Source: Bifidobacteriaceae bacterium
GTDB taxonomy: Bacteria; Actinomycetota; Actinomycetes; Actinomycetales; WQXJ01
DNA: 40,096 nt
Assembly (NCBI GenBank): GCA_031278075.1
Contig: JAITLE010000039.1
Coordinates: 1-40,096 of the forward strand
Direction of reading: 5' to 3'
The position numbers and the translations under genes were made by a program. Shown here one piece after another: positions 8,535-17,552 of the stretch; the first letter of the stretch is position 1, and each line of letters starts with the position of its first letter. The notes beneath the pieces were generated by a model. That model searched no databases and was not told the origin of the DNA. It saw only the letters and a program-made list of their open reading frames with translations.

Positions 8535-10836
8535 ACGTCCTCACCACGACAAGACCACAGCCCCGCCCGACAGCCACCCCGGTGATTGGGCCGGGCTGCT
8601 GAACGGCCGGGAACTCTGCCAGGTTGTCGCTGGGGCAGCGCCCCTTTCGCGCGCTCAGAGGTGGGTGTGGCCAACCGTGGTGGTGGGCAGCGAATGTCTA
8701 CGGGTCGCGGAGTCAGGGGAAGAGCTCGAAGGTCGCTTGAGCGCCTTGCATCACTTGTTACAAGACCAGCTCAAGAATCCCAACGCATTGGCGCACCCGG
8801 AAATAACCGCTGACTTCTTCCGGCGGCTGGTGAAGGACCGCGTCAACATCGAGATCCAGCAGCACGAACTCGGGACTGACCTGCCAAAAACGGTCGAGTT
8901 TGATCACTGGGTGCTCGCCTTGGCCAGCGCCGCGGCAGGCGTCAACACCGCTTACTTCAGCGATCGGGCCGACGCCCGGGGTGGGGTGGCGCGCTCATCT
9001 GCCGCCACGGTGGGCATCTGCTCGTCTAGCGCTGCCTGGCGGAACGCCGCCCGGGACCTCAAAGCCCTGGAGAACGCCCCCCTGCCCCAAAGCCCAAGTC
9101 ACGAGGCGCGAATGGCTAAAGGCTTGGCTTCCCGCATCCAAGCCGCCATCCTAGACGGCAGCGTGAACTTGGGGGATATCCAATCGCTGACGGAACTGGC
9201 ATGGTCCGAGTTCATAAGCAAACTGTCCGTCTGGCGCGGATATCCGGACTGGGCAGAACTCATCGCCCGCCTCGAGCTGCTCGCCGCCAACTCCGCGAGA
9301 GAGGGCCGGCAGTTCCAGGCTCATCTCGAAAATTCACCGGACATACGTATGGTCAAGGGCACGCTGAAGGACGAGACCGAGCGTTCGGCCAAGAACTGGC
9401 AACAGGTCATCAATGGCTGGCCCGAGGGCTCGAACACTGAATCCGGGAAGAAAGGACCGGCGCAGACCGAACTTTACCAGAATTTGGCCCGTTTGCTCCT
9501 CAGGCAGGCCGAATTGCGCTCCCGGCTAGTCGAACAAGAGAAAAACGCCAGGCAAGGACGCCTGACGGCCTTTCAACAGCGCATCGACCCCGCCGCCGCC
9601 TCGCCCCTTCCCGTTCGCAACGCTCCTGGCGTGCCTGCGGCGCCCAAATTCCCGCCACCTCCTGACAGCACGTCTTCGTTGAAGGGATATCCGCCGCCAG
9701 CGGTCATATACGTCACAACCTTCGATTTGGAGCTGGAGTTCGCGCTGGTCAGTGAGGGGGTCGACAAGTTTGTCATGGTCATGCCCGTCCACATCATCGA
9801 TCGGATCGACGGGCCTGATGCTGAACACGCGACTACTCTGTGGGTGGGCCGTGTGGTGGCCTGCGGAGACGGCCCGGACGCGCCAAGTGAGGAACGCGTC
9901 GAGCGCTTTAGGAGACTCTGCGACGCGAGTTCGGATCAAGACTACTTCTTGTTGTCGACGGTTGAGCAGGTCGGGAGCGGACTTTTGGATGACGGGCAAA
10001 GCCGCGCCAGGGCCGACAAACAGATTGCGCTCCTGAGGCAAGCGCTCGGCATCAGCGATAAGGAGGATGCGACGCCACGGGAGTGCGTCGACGAACTTTA
10101 CTCGCTGCCAATGATTGTCCACCTCATGGGCGCGCCTCTGGTCGCGCCACCGAAACTCGAGGTGGGCCCCCTGCCCAACGCGGGGCCCCCGTTGACGGAC
10201 TTTGGCATGGCAGCCGTCGCCGTGGCGGGCTTGGCGGACGCATGGAGGAGCCGCGTGGAGCAGGTCAAGATAGACGCGAGAGCGGGGCATGGGGCGCCCC
10301 ATTCGCTTGTCCGGGCCGCCAGCATGACCCTGTTGGAAGAGGCCAACGCGATCCGGACGTCGCTCCCGGAGGTCATCCCAGCGGACAGCAGCAGCCGCCG
10401 GCCTCCCCGGAACCTGCCCGGCGCCTTGTGGCACGGTTTGTCGGAGCATTGCTGGCGCTACTGGGCGTTACTCGGCGTCGAGTTGAACGATCCCGTCATC
10501 CGCTACCGCGTGCTCGCCCAGTTCCTGAGCGATGGATTGACTCGACCGCAAGTCGAGGGCTCCGGCTGGCCCAGCCGCACCGGACTCGCCGTCAACCAGG
10601 GCCCTTTGTCCGCCAGAGCCTCTGAGGCTCTGCGCTGGTGCGGTTTCTCGGTGCTGGACGGCCCCGGCGGGTCGGGTCAATCCCGTCTCCTCGTGACGCC
10701 GGATCACCTCGGACACGTCCTGTCGCACCTCGAGGCCACGCTCAATCCCCCTTCCGACCCCGCCCGTCGGCCCTACGTGATTGACCCCGACAGTTGCAAC
10801 TTACCTACCACCGCCCCCGGGAGCACCAATGGCTGA
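8512..10836 (+). CDS. Uncharacterised large protein in the TIR/STAND operon
   Basis: Long ORF overlapping ATP-grasp stop (8534) and nSTAND start (10829); no domain recognised. Confidence 0.7.
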   Translation: MPPSQSARRPHHDKTTAPPDSHPGDWAGLLNGRELCQVVAGAAPLSRAQRWVWPTVVVGSECLRVAESGEELEGRLSALHHLLQDQLKNPNALAHPEITADFFRRLVKDRVNIEIQQHELGTDLPKTVEFDHWVLALASAAAGVNTAYFSDRADARGGVARSSAATVGICSSSAAWRNAARDLKALENAPLPQSPSHEARMAKGLASRIQAAILDGSVNLGDIQSLTELAWSEFISKLSVWRGYPDWAELIARLELLAANSAREGRQFQAHLENSPDIRMVKGTLKDETERSAKNWQQVINGWPEGSNTESGKKGPAQTELYQNLARLLLRQAELRSRLVEQEKNARQGRLTAFQQRIDPAAASPLPVRNAPGVPAAPKFPPPPDSTSSLKGYPPPAVIYVTTFDLELEFALVSEGVDKFVMVMPVHIIDRIDGPDAEHATTLWVGRVVACGDGPDAPSEERVERFRRLCDASSDQDYFLLSTVEQVGSGLLDDGQSRARADKQIALLRQALGISDKEDATPRECVDELYSLPMIVHLMGAPLVAPPKLEVGPLPNAGPPLTDFGMAAVAVAGLADAWRSRVEQVKIDARAGHGAPHSLVRAASMTLLEEANAIRTSLPEVIPADSSSRRPPRNLPGALWHGLSEHCWRYWALLGVELNDPVIRYRVLAQFLSDGLTRPQVEGSGWPSRTGLAVNQGPLSARASEALRWCGFSVLDGPGGSGQSRLLVTPDHLGHVLSHLEATLNPPSDPARRPYVIDPDSCNLPTTAPGSTNG

Positions 10837-13615
10837 GAGTAAACCAGAGGACACGGCCCTGCACCGGTGGCGCCAATCTTTCAGCCAATCCCAACGCCAG
10901 TGTCCCTGGCCCGGGCCGCGGCCGGTGGAACGCAGCACCGCGGCAGGCTTCGCAGACCGGCAAGCCGACGTCGACGCCTTCTTGCACCACATCAGGCAGA
11001 ACCAGTTGTTGGTCTTCCACGGCGAGTCTGGCGCCGGCAAGACCTCGCTGATCAACGTGAAGATAATCGAGGAGTTATGGGGCGAGGATTACGCGCCCAT
11101 GCTGTGCCGCGACTGGTCCGGAGCGACCACACCGGGCGAACGCCCTGACGACAAACTCATTCCGCGCGTCGACAACTTCCTGAGGCACAAGCTCCGAGAG
11201 TCAGGTTGGCTTCACCAAGACTTGGCCACGAAAATCAAGGCGAAAACCCCCCTGGCGCACGCCATCGAGGACGCTTACGGATTCAAAGGCGTCCTGATCC
11301 TTGACCAGTTCGAAGAGGTCCTGCGCTCGGATCCCCGTTTCGCCCGCGCGGCGCTTGGCTGGGTGATCGCCGCCAACGCCAGGTATAACTTCAAAGTGGT
11401 CCTGTCCATGCGATCGGAACAGCTCTATATGGTGAGCGAACGCCTCCGCGACGCGCATCCCTTCACCACCTATTTCCTTAAACTCCAACGCCTCGAGGGC
11501 GAGGAACAAGCCAAGCACATCATCGACGCGCCCGGGCGCGGCTCAGACCAAACGACTTCCCTGATCACAACAGAGGCTGCCAAGTTGCTCGCCAAATGGT
11601 GGGACAAGCCCTCGTCTGATCCCGCAGGCCGCCATGGGGTGTTGGGGCTCCAAGCCGCGCTCTACGTCCTTCATTTCAAGTACAAGGAACTGGACTCCCC
11701 GGTCACCAAGGAAAACCTAAAAAGCCTGGCAAAGGATGCGGGCTCGGCCTTTGACGTCTTCTCCTACTGCCTCGGCGAGCTGATGAACATCCAACTCAGC
11801 TTCGCCAGTCGAGCCGCGCTGGGCCGGCGCCAAGACGGCGTCTCCGCCGAAGACTCCGGCGCCGCTGGCGCGCGCCTGCCCCAGTCGCTCACGCTGGCCA
11901 CCACCAGGGCTGTCGTCAACCTGGTGCCGAGCCTCTCGAGCGGCGACTACAAGATCGAGCGAAGCCTCACAGACTTGTTCGAGTTGGCCTTCGCCCGCTC
12001 GCTCCTGAGCCTCGGGGTGGAAAAGGAGGAGCGCAGGAAAATAGCCGAGGCGATCGCGATGGCGCGGGCCAAACCCTTCGACTATCTTAGCGCGACAACG
12101 ACGGAGCTCGCCAAGACTCTGGAGTTGGGCGAACAAGAGAACGTCGCCTTAGAGCCGGAACCGGACCGTTGGACGGCCACCATTTGCCCGGTCCCGTGGA
12201 GCGCTGACGACAAAGAAGAGCGCGAGCGATCCAACAGCGCCGGCCCGGTCTTCAGTTTCCTGCGCGGACGCGTCTTGACGGAGATGATCCGGAGCTTCTT
12301 GTTCGCCGTCGAATGGCTGGAGGCCGCCACTTTGATTCGCGTCAGCGGACTTTCGGCCGCGCTGGTTCACGACGGATTTGGGCGTCCCTTGACCCGCTGG
12401 TCGGGGGACCACGAGCTCCACAGCCGTCGGGAGGCGGCGCTTTCCCGCACAGCCCTTGATGGAGAGTTCATCTTCTGGGGTGATTCGAGCGACGAAGACC
12501 CGCGGATAATCTGCGACGCGCGCTGGGTCAACTCGGTTGTCAAAGGCACAACCTTCAAGCACGTCGTCTTCTTGAATTGCGACCTGCACGCCACGGCGTT
12601 CATCGGCTGCACTTTTGAGGGAGTGGTGTTCGTGAACTGTCGATTGGACGGCGCGATGCTGAAGGCGTGCGCCATTCGTGGCGGCACGGCCAGCTGGCGC
12701 GAACACCACGGCGCGCCAACCGAGAGGGTTGACTTTCCCAGTTTCCACTTGAGCGCAGCGGCCGACGAGGGCGCCGCCGATCCGTTCGCGAGCTCCGTCG
12801 CAGAGAGCATCGCTGAACTCGCCTGGTACCGCGACTACCGCAGCGCGGACGGGCGGACCGCCTTCGGGCTCCTCTACTCGCCGCAGTCCGGGGTCGCGGC
12901 CGTGCCGCTGGCCAAACTGCCTGAGGACCGTGAGTCGCGGCGGATCGTCCCCGCAGACGGCGGGCTGGTGGTTTGCGGCGGACGGCTCAGCGCCCTGATG
13001 GTCGCGCAATGCGCGTTTCCCCGATTGGAAGAGGGCGACTTCGCGCTGTGCCTGTTAGACGTTGCTGGTAGCTCGCTTGACTTCAACGAGCAGCGCGGCG
13101 GCAGCGTTCTCATCAAAGGCGCCTCGATTCGGGGCCTTGGATACTCCCGTCCGCTGTCGGACATCCTGGCCACCGGGGACGCCGGGGACGCCGGGGCGCA
13201 GGCCGCCGCCGCGACAAGCCAAAACGAGCCCACGGACGAGATCCGGCTCCGCGTCGAGGACTCCGCGCTGTTCGACCTCTTCCTGGGCCCGCGACTGACC
13301 GGCAAAGTGGAGATCGACGGGTGCGCCCTGTTGGGCGCCACACAAGCAAGTGCGGAGCTGACTGTGACGGTCACCAACTCCCGGGTCGGGCAACACAACT
13401 TCCCCCTGAGTGCCGACGAGGACAATCCCGCCAGCGTTCAGCCATTCCAGCCTGAGCCTGGGAGCGATTGGTTCCTCGACGCCTCGACGCAGGCCGTTGT
13501 GTACCGCTCCGAGCCCGGTCGCTACGAGTTCGAGCGCGAGCGCCAGCGCGAGCGCCAGCGCCAGCGCCACCGCGAGCGCGAGACGCGCGCCAAGGAACAA
13601 CCGAGAAAGCGATGA
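10829..13615 (+). CDS. nSTAND-like P-loop NTPase with C-terminal pentapeptide-like repeats and charged tail
   Basis: PWPGPRPVERSTAAGFADRQADVDAFLHHIRQNQLLVFHGESGAGKTSLINVKII...GVLILDQFEEVLRSDPRF; later TTFKHVVFLNCDLHATAFIGCTFEGVVFVNCRLDGAMLKACAI; start ATG at 10829 (ATGGCTGAG). Confidence 0.85.
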   Translation: MAESKPEDTALHRWRQSFSQSQRQCPWPGPRPVERSTAAGFADRQADVDAFLHHIRQNQLLVFHGESGAGKTSLINVKIIEELWGEDYAPMLCRDWSGATTPGERPDDKLIPRVDNFLRHKLRESGWLHQDLATKIKAKTPLAHAIEDAYGFKGVLILDQFEEVLRSDPRFARAALGWVIAANARYNFKVVLSMRSEQLYMVSERLRDAHPFTTYFLKLQRLEGEEQAKHIIDAPGRGSDQTTSLITTEAAKLLAKWWDKPSSDPAGRHGVLGLQAALYVLHFKYKELDSPVTKENLKSLAKDAGSAFDVFSYCLGELMNIQLSFASRAALGRRQDGVSAEDSGAAGARLPQSLTLATTRAVVNLVPSLSSGDYKIERSLTDLFELAFARSLLSLGVEKEERRKIAEAIAMARAKPFDYLSATTTELAKTLELGEQENVALEPEPDRWTATICPVPWSADDKEERERSNSAGPVFSFLRGRVLTEMIRSFLFAVEWLEAATLIRVSGLSAALVHDGFGRPLTRWSGDHELHSRREAALSRTALDGEFIFWGDSSDEDPRIICDARWVNSVVKGTTFKHVVFLNCDLHATAFIGCTFEGVVFVNCRLDGAMLKACAIRGGTASWREHHGAPTERVDFPSFHLSAAADEGAADPFASSVAESIAELAWYRDYRSADGRTAFGLLYSPQSGVAAVPLAKLPEDRESRRIVPADGGLVVCGGRLSALMVAQCAFPRLEEGDFALCLLDVAGSSLDFNEQRGGSVLIKGASIRGLGYSRPLSDILATGDAGDAGAQAAAATSQNEPTDEIRLRVEDSALFDLFLGPRLTGKVEIDGCALLGATQASAELTVTVTNSRVGQHNFPLSADEDNPASVQPFQPEPGSDWFLDASTQAVVYRSEPGRYEFERERQRERQRQRHRERETRAKEQPRKR
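13531..13590 (+). repeat. GAGCGC/CAGCGC hexanucleotide repeat encoding ERERQRERQRQRHRERE tail
   Basis: Direct reading: gagcgcgagcgccagcgcgagcgccagcgccagcgccaccgcgagcgcgag. Confidence 0.85.
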
Positions 13616-14877
13616 TCGGGACCGACCCCCGCAACCCGTTCCTGAGCCGGGTGGCGGCCAGGCTGCGGCGAAGCCGCCCCCCTAATCCCCACAGGCCAAC
13701 ATCCTTGATCGTGGAGCGGTTGCCGTCCGGTCCGCTCACGCGGGTGTGGTTCAACACCGCGGGCTGCCCAGAAGACAAACGCGGCGCCTGCACCATGTGC
13801 AATTACGGCGCCGGCGGTCCCACCACCGGCGATGAGATGGTCGCCCAAGTCGAGGCCGCCATCTCAGGTATAGCCCAACCAGAGGGGACCCTGCTGGTCT
13901 CGCCGTCAGGGAGCTTGTTCGACGCCCGCGAAGTCCCCACCGCCGCGGCCCTCGCGATCCTCCGCCTGGCGGCGGCCTCCGGCTTTGGGGCGATCTTGAC
14001 CGAGACCCGTCCCGAGACCCTGACGGCGTCGCTCGTGGACCAGGCGCTCGAGGCCGTCGCGGGCCGGGCATTCGGAGTCGAGCTAGGCCTCGAGTCTTCC
14101 GATCAGGCGGTGCTCAACCTCTGCGTCAACAAGATCATGCGCTTGGCCGACTGGCGGACCGCGCTCGCGTTGCTTTCCAGCCGGGGAGTTCCCGTCACAG
14201 CCAATGTGTCTCTCGGGACCGCTTTTCTCTCCCCGGCTGAAGCGATCGACGACGCTGTCGCCACGGTCTTATGGGCGCTGCGGCACGGCAGCCGCGACTG
14301 TGCCGTGTTTCCGCTGATAGTTCGGGACTGGACGGTGCTCGCGCACCTCTGGCGCCGCGGCCGCCACGAGCCGCCATCTTTGTGGTCTCTGGTTGAGACG
14401 CTGATCCGGGTCGGACCCGACATCGCTCGGCGCGTCTCGATTTCCTGGTACAAGGATTACGACCAAGAACGCGGCGGCGCCTCCGCCGACATGACAGCGC
14501 TCGCGGTCCCGACCACATGTCCCGACTGCCACGCCGAGGTGGTCAGGCGTCTCGACAGTTACCGCGCCACGGGCGATTTTGAAGTCGTCGCGGGCCTTGA
14601 CGCGTTCACCTGCCCCTGCCATGACTCTTGGCGAGCCAGTTTGGACGGCGCCCAGGCGCCTTGGACACACAGGCTCCCGTCAGCATACGAAGCGCTGGGC
14701 CGAGAGGTCCTCGGCGAGACCTGGTGGGCCGCGCACGGATCAGGCGTCCTGGATTGGTTGGGGGTGGCGCTCGGCGAATCTGGAGCGCAGGCCAGGGGTC
14801 AACCGCCAGTCGGGCCGCCGAGCAACGCGAGCTCCAGGACCGCCATCCGGGTGAACAGCCCCAGATCGGAGTGGTGA
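13612..14877 (+). CDS. Radical SAM protein, Elp3/RaSEA-like cluster motif (Cx7CxxC)
   Basis: VWFNTAGCPEDKRGACTMCNYGAGG; GVELGLESSDQAVLNLCVNK; ATGA overlap with the upstream stop. Confidence 0.85.
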   Translation: MIGTDPRNPFLSRVAARLRRSRPPNPHRPTSLIVERLPSGPLTRVWFNTAGCPEDKRGACTMCNYGAGGPTTGDEMVAQVEAAISGIAQPEGTLLVSPSGSLFDAREVPTAAALAILRLAAASGFGAILTETRPETLTASLVDQALEAVAGRAFGVELGLESSDQAVLNLCVNKIMRLADWRTALALLSSRGVPVTANVSLGTAFLSPAEAIDDAVATVLWALRHGSRDCAVFPLIVRDWTVLAHLWRRGRHEPPSLWSLVETLIRVGPDIARRVSISWYKDYDQERGGASADMTALAVPTTCPDCHAEVVRRLDSYRATGDFEVVAGLDAFTCPCHDSWRASLDGAQAPWTHRLPSAYEALGREVLGETWWAAHGSGVLDWLGVALGESGAQARGQPPVGPPSNASSRTAIRVNSPRSEW

Positions 14878-15701
14878 AAGGCCCTGACCCGAGGATCCGC
14901 GCGAGCTTCGGGGGAGATCTCGTCGATCACAGGCAGCGGCGAGGTCACCACCAACTCCCGCGGCAGCGCCGCCAAACGGTCGGCGGTCAGGGTCAAAGCG
15001 CCACGATCCTCAAGACTGACCGCCCCATGCGGCACACCCGCCATATAGAGGACCGCCGTCTCGCGGGGCAGGTCGCTCCACGACGCTCGCCGCACGATGC
15101 CGTCTGCGCCCGCCGGCCGTCGCCACCCGCGTTCCAGCTCGGGCAGGGTGAGCAGCACAATCAACTCGACGCCGAAACGCGGCAGCAACCGCAGCAAGCT
15201 GGTGACGGCGCGCATCCGCGGGTCGCCGCAAATCGCCACTGTCCGCCCCGCCAAGTCCCCCAGATCGTGCGACAGCGCGAACAGATCCAACAGAGCTTGT
15301 GTCGGGTGCTCGCCATCGGGCCCACGGTCGCCGCCGTTGACGAGCGGCGCCGGACGCTCCGAAGGCAGGTTGGGGCCGGCGAGCGGCTCGCCGAGGCGGG
15401 CGACCACCACGTCGCAGTAGCCCATAACGGTCCGCAGCGTGTCATGGATGCTTTCCGGCCGTGAGATCTCGCTCTCGCGCCGCCTGACCACATCGATGTG
15501 GCGCCCTCCGATCCGGCCGGCGGCGGCCGCGAAGCCGAGACGCGTGCGCAGCGAAGCCTCCAGGAAACACAGCCCCACCAACGGCTGGGAGACCAATGGT
15601 GGGGCCAGGCCGGTTCGGTGCAGTTCAGCCCGCGCCATCACCCATTCGACGTCGGCGTCGGAGAAATCATCAATCGACCGCCAGACTCTGCCGCTGATCA
15701 C
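14799..15701 (-). CDS. Aspartate/ornithine carbamoyltransferase-like protein
   Basis: FLEASLRTRLGFAAAAGRIGG (STRTR-like), GEHPTQALLDLFALSHDLGDLAGRTVAICGDPRMRAVTSLLRLL, SPLPVIDEI...HHSDLGLFTRMAVLELAL; GTG at 15701 overlaps the upstream stop (GTGA). Confidence 0.82.
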   Translation of the reverse strand: MISGRVWRSIDDFSDADVEWVMARAELHRTGLAPPLVSQPLVGLCFLEASLRTRLGFAAAAGRIGGRHIDVVRRRESEISRPESIHDTLRTVMGYCDVVVARLGEPLAGPNLPSERPAPLVNGGDRGPDGEHPTQALLDLFALSHDLGDLAGRTVAICGDPRMRAVTSLLRLLPRFGVELIVLLTLPELERGWRRPAGADGIVRRASWSDLPRETAVLYMAGVPHGAVSLEDRGALTLTADRLAALPRELVVTSPLPVIDEISPEARADPRVRAFHHSDLGLFTRMAVLELALLGGPTGG

Positions 15702-16858
15702 CTGACAAGCACCGGCCCCGGATACAGATAACGCACCGCACCAGCGCTGTCTTGGGCGAAACTCAGGGTGTTGTGCGTGCAGGGCGGGCACGCGGGTCCC
15801 AAGCTGACCCCGTGGCGCCGCGCGATCTCCATGGCACGGGAATACACCTCGGCCAGTTCAGCGAATGTGGGCGGCGGAACGTCTCGTAACGGTGTGGCCG
15901 GATCGGGCCGGAATGGCGAGAGCACAGGCGTCGCGCCTCTTCGCGCCAGTTCTTCGACGCCCGCGAGAGTGTCCTCCACCGGCTCCAAACCGACCATCAG
16001 CATGGATCTGACGCGCCCTGGGCCGAGCCGCGCGACTGCGCGGTCGATGAAGCCCAGGTACAGCCCAAGGCCCTGGTTGAATTTGTGCCGGGCCACTTGT
16101 TTGGCCCGCTCACGCGAATAGACCTCGAGATTGATGGAGAGTTCGTGGACCCCGCCTGCCTCGAGTTCGCCGAGGTCGAACACGCCCCGCAGCGGCACCA
16201 TCATGATGTCGACGTCCACTCCGGGCAAATGCGCGAGCACTCGCCGGAACAACTCGCGGTGGAAACCCACATCCTTGGGTTTGGGCGTCCCCCCGGAAAT
16301 CAGGACGTGACGCGCCGGTTGGGCTTGATCCGCGAGGGCGATGTCGAGCGCTTCAAGACAACCTTCGATCGGTTTCAAAGCATAAGTGCCGATCGGGTCG
16401 TCGTATGGGATGTTGCAGAATTCACAGACCATGGCGCAGCTCCGCAACGGGGACAAGCGGACCCGATCGGCGTGCGTGAAAACAAAATTGTTCAGTGGCC
16501 CGTGTCCACCTGCGCCGCCGTGATAGGCCGCCTGTGGGCAGTAAGCCGCCCGGGATCCCGAACCGCCCGCGTCAACCACAAAGCCACCAGAGTCGGCGTC
16601 AAGTTTGATCACAGCGTCGGATCGGACGAAGTTTGGGTTGTTACGCCGCACCGGGGCGTTGACCCACACGTCATCCTCTAGTCTCAGGATCAACCCACTG
16701 GTCGAAGCGTAATCGGCCGCTGACCACCCAAGTTCCCGGACGGCATCGTCCAATCGCTTGGCCGCGCGCGCGGTGACGGACATGCCTTCTGCGAGCAACC
16801 GCAACTTGAGTTCTTGCGTCGGCGCGAGGTCAGACACGATCGACGTCCGAGTCGCCAT
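15698..16858 (-). CDS. Radical SAM domain protein
   Basis: LRSCAMVCEFCNIPYDDPIGTYALKP (CxxxCxxC), VLISGGTPKPKD, HELSINLEVYSRERAK. Confidence 0.88.
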   Translation of the reverse strand: MATRTSIVSDLAPTQELKLRLLAEGMSVTARAAKRLDDAVRELGWSAADYASTSGLILRLEDDVWVNAPVRRNNPNFVRSDAVIKLDADSGGFVVDAGGSGSRAAYCPQAAYHGGAGGHGPLNNFVFTHADRVRLSPLRSCAMVCEFCNIPYDDPIGTYALKPIEGCLEALDIALADQAQPARHVLISGGTPKPKDVGFHRELFRRVLAHLPGVDVDIMMVPLRGVFDLGELEAGGVHELSINLEVYSRERAKQVARHKFNQGLGLYLGFIDRAVARLGPGRVRSMLMVGLEPVEDTLAGVEELARRGATPVLSPFRPDPATPLRDVPPPTFAELAEVYSRAMEIARRHGVSLGPACPPCTHNTLSFAQDSAGAVRYLYPGPVLVR

Positions 16859-17552
16859 GCCAGACCGCGCGCTCGATTTCGGGGAGCAACGCCGCGTTCA
16901 TGGGCGGCGTCGCGTCGACCCGGCTGTAGCCCAGGGCGAGCGCACCGAACAGGGCGCCTTTCAAGCCGAGCCGGGGGACGATCGCGTCCGATGCGACAGC
17001 GGCGTCCGCCAAGAAGACGCCCGCCAAGCCGAAGGACGTCGCCGCCAGCCACATGTTCTGCACGGCGGCGCCAACGGCGAAAGCGTCCAAACGGATCGCG
17101 AACTGATCCGCGCCTGGCGCCCGCGCGCCAGACGCCGCAGACGAAAAGGGCTCCAACGACTCCACGACGATGACCAGCGGAACGGCGGCGATCACCGCGG
17201 CCGACGCCGCAACCGTGGAGACGTGCCCGGGGTGGGGCTGACCACTGAGCGGGTCCACGGGGACGAATTCCTCACGCCCGGGCGCCGCCATCATCTGCTC
17301 AGAGATCCAGGCGATGAGCCCCGGATCCCGCACCACGTGGAGGCGCCACGGTTGAGCGTTCTTCGCTGACGGCGCAGCGAGGCCCGCCTGGACGATCTGC
17401 CTGACCACCGAGTTGGGCGGCGTTCGCTCGGTGAAGTCCGCGCGCACGGAGCGGCGGCGCATGATCGTGGCGACGGTGCCGTTCTGTTGGCCGGGCGCTG
17501 GAGCCGCGGCGCCTTCGGAGCCCGGCGGCGGTCCCCCGGCGTGGCCCGTCAA
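16830..17552 (-). CDS. Nitroreductase family FMN oxidoreductase
   Basis: IMRRRSVRADFTERTPPNSVVRQIVQAGLAAPSAKNAQPWRLHVVRD...LDAFAVGAAVQNMWLAATSFGLAGVFL; start uncertain (TTG overlapping the TPR-gene stop, or internal). Confidence 0.85.
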   Translation of the reverse strand: MTGHAGGPPPGSEGAAAPAPGQQNGTVATIMRRRSVRADFTERTPPNSVVRQIVQAGLAAPSAKNAQPWRLHVVRDPGLIAWISEQMMAAPGREEFVPVDPLSGQPHPGHVSTVAASAAVIAAVPLVIVVESLEPFSSAASGARAPGADQFAIRLDAFAVGAAVQNMWLAATSFGLAGVFLADAAVASDAIVPRLGLKGALFGALALGYSRVDATPPMNAALLPEIERAVWHGDSDVDRV

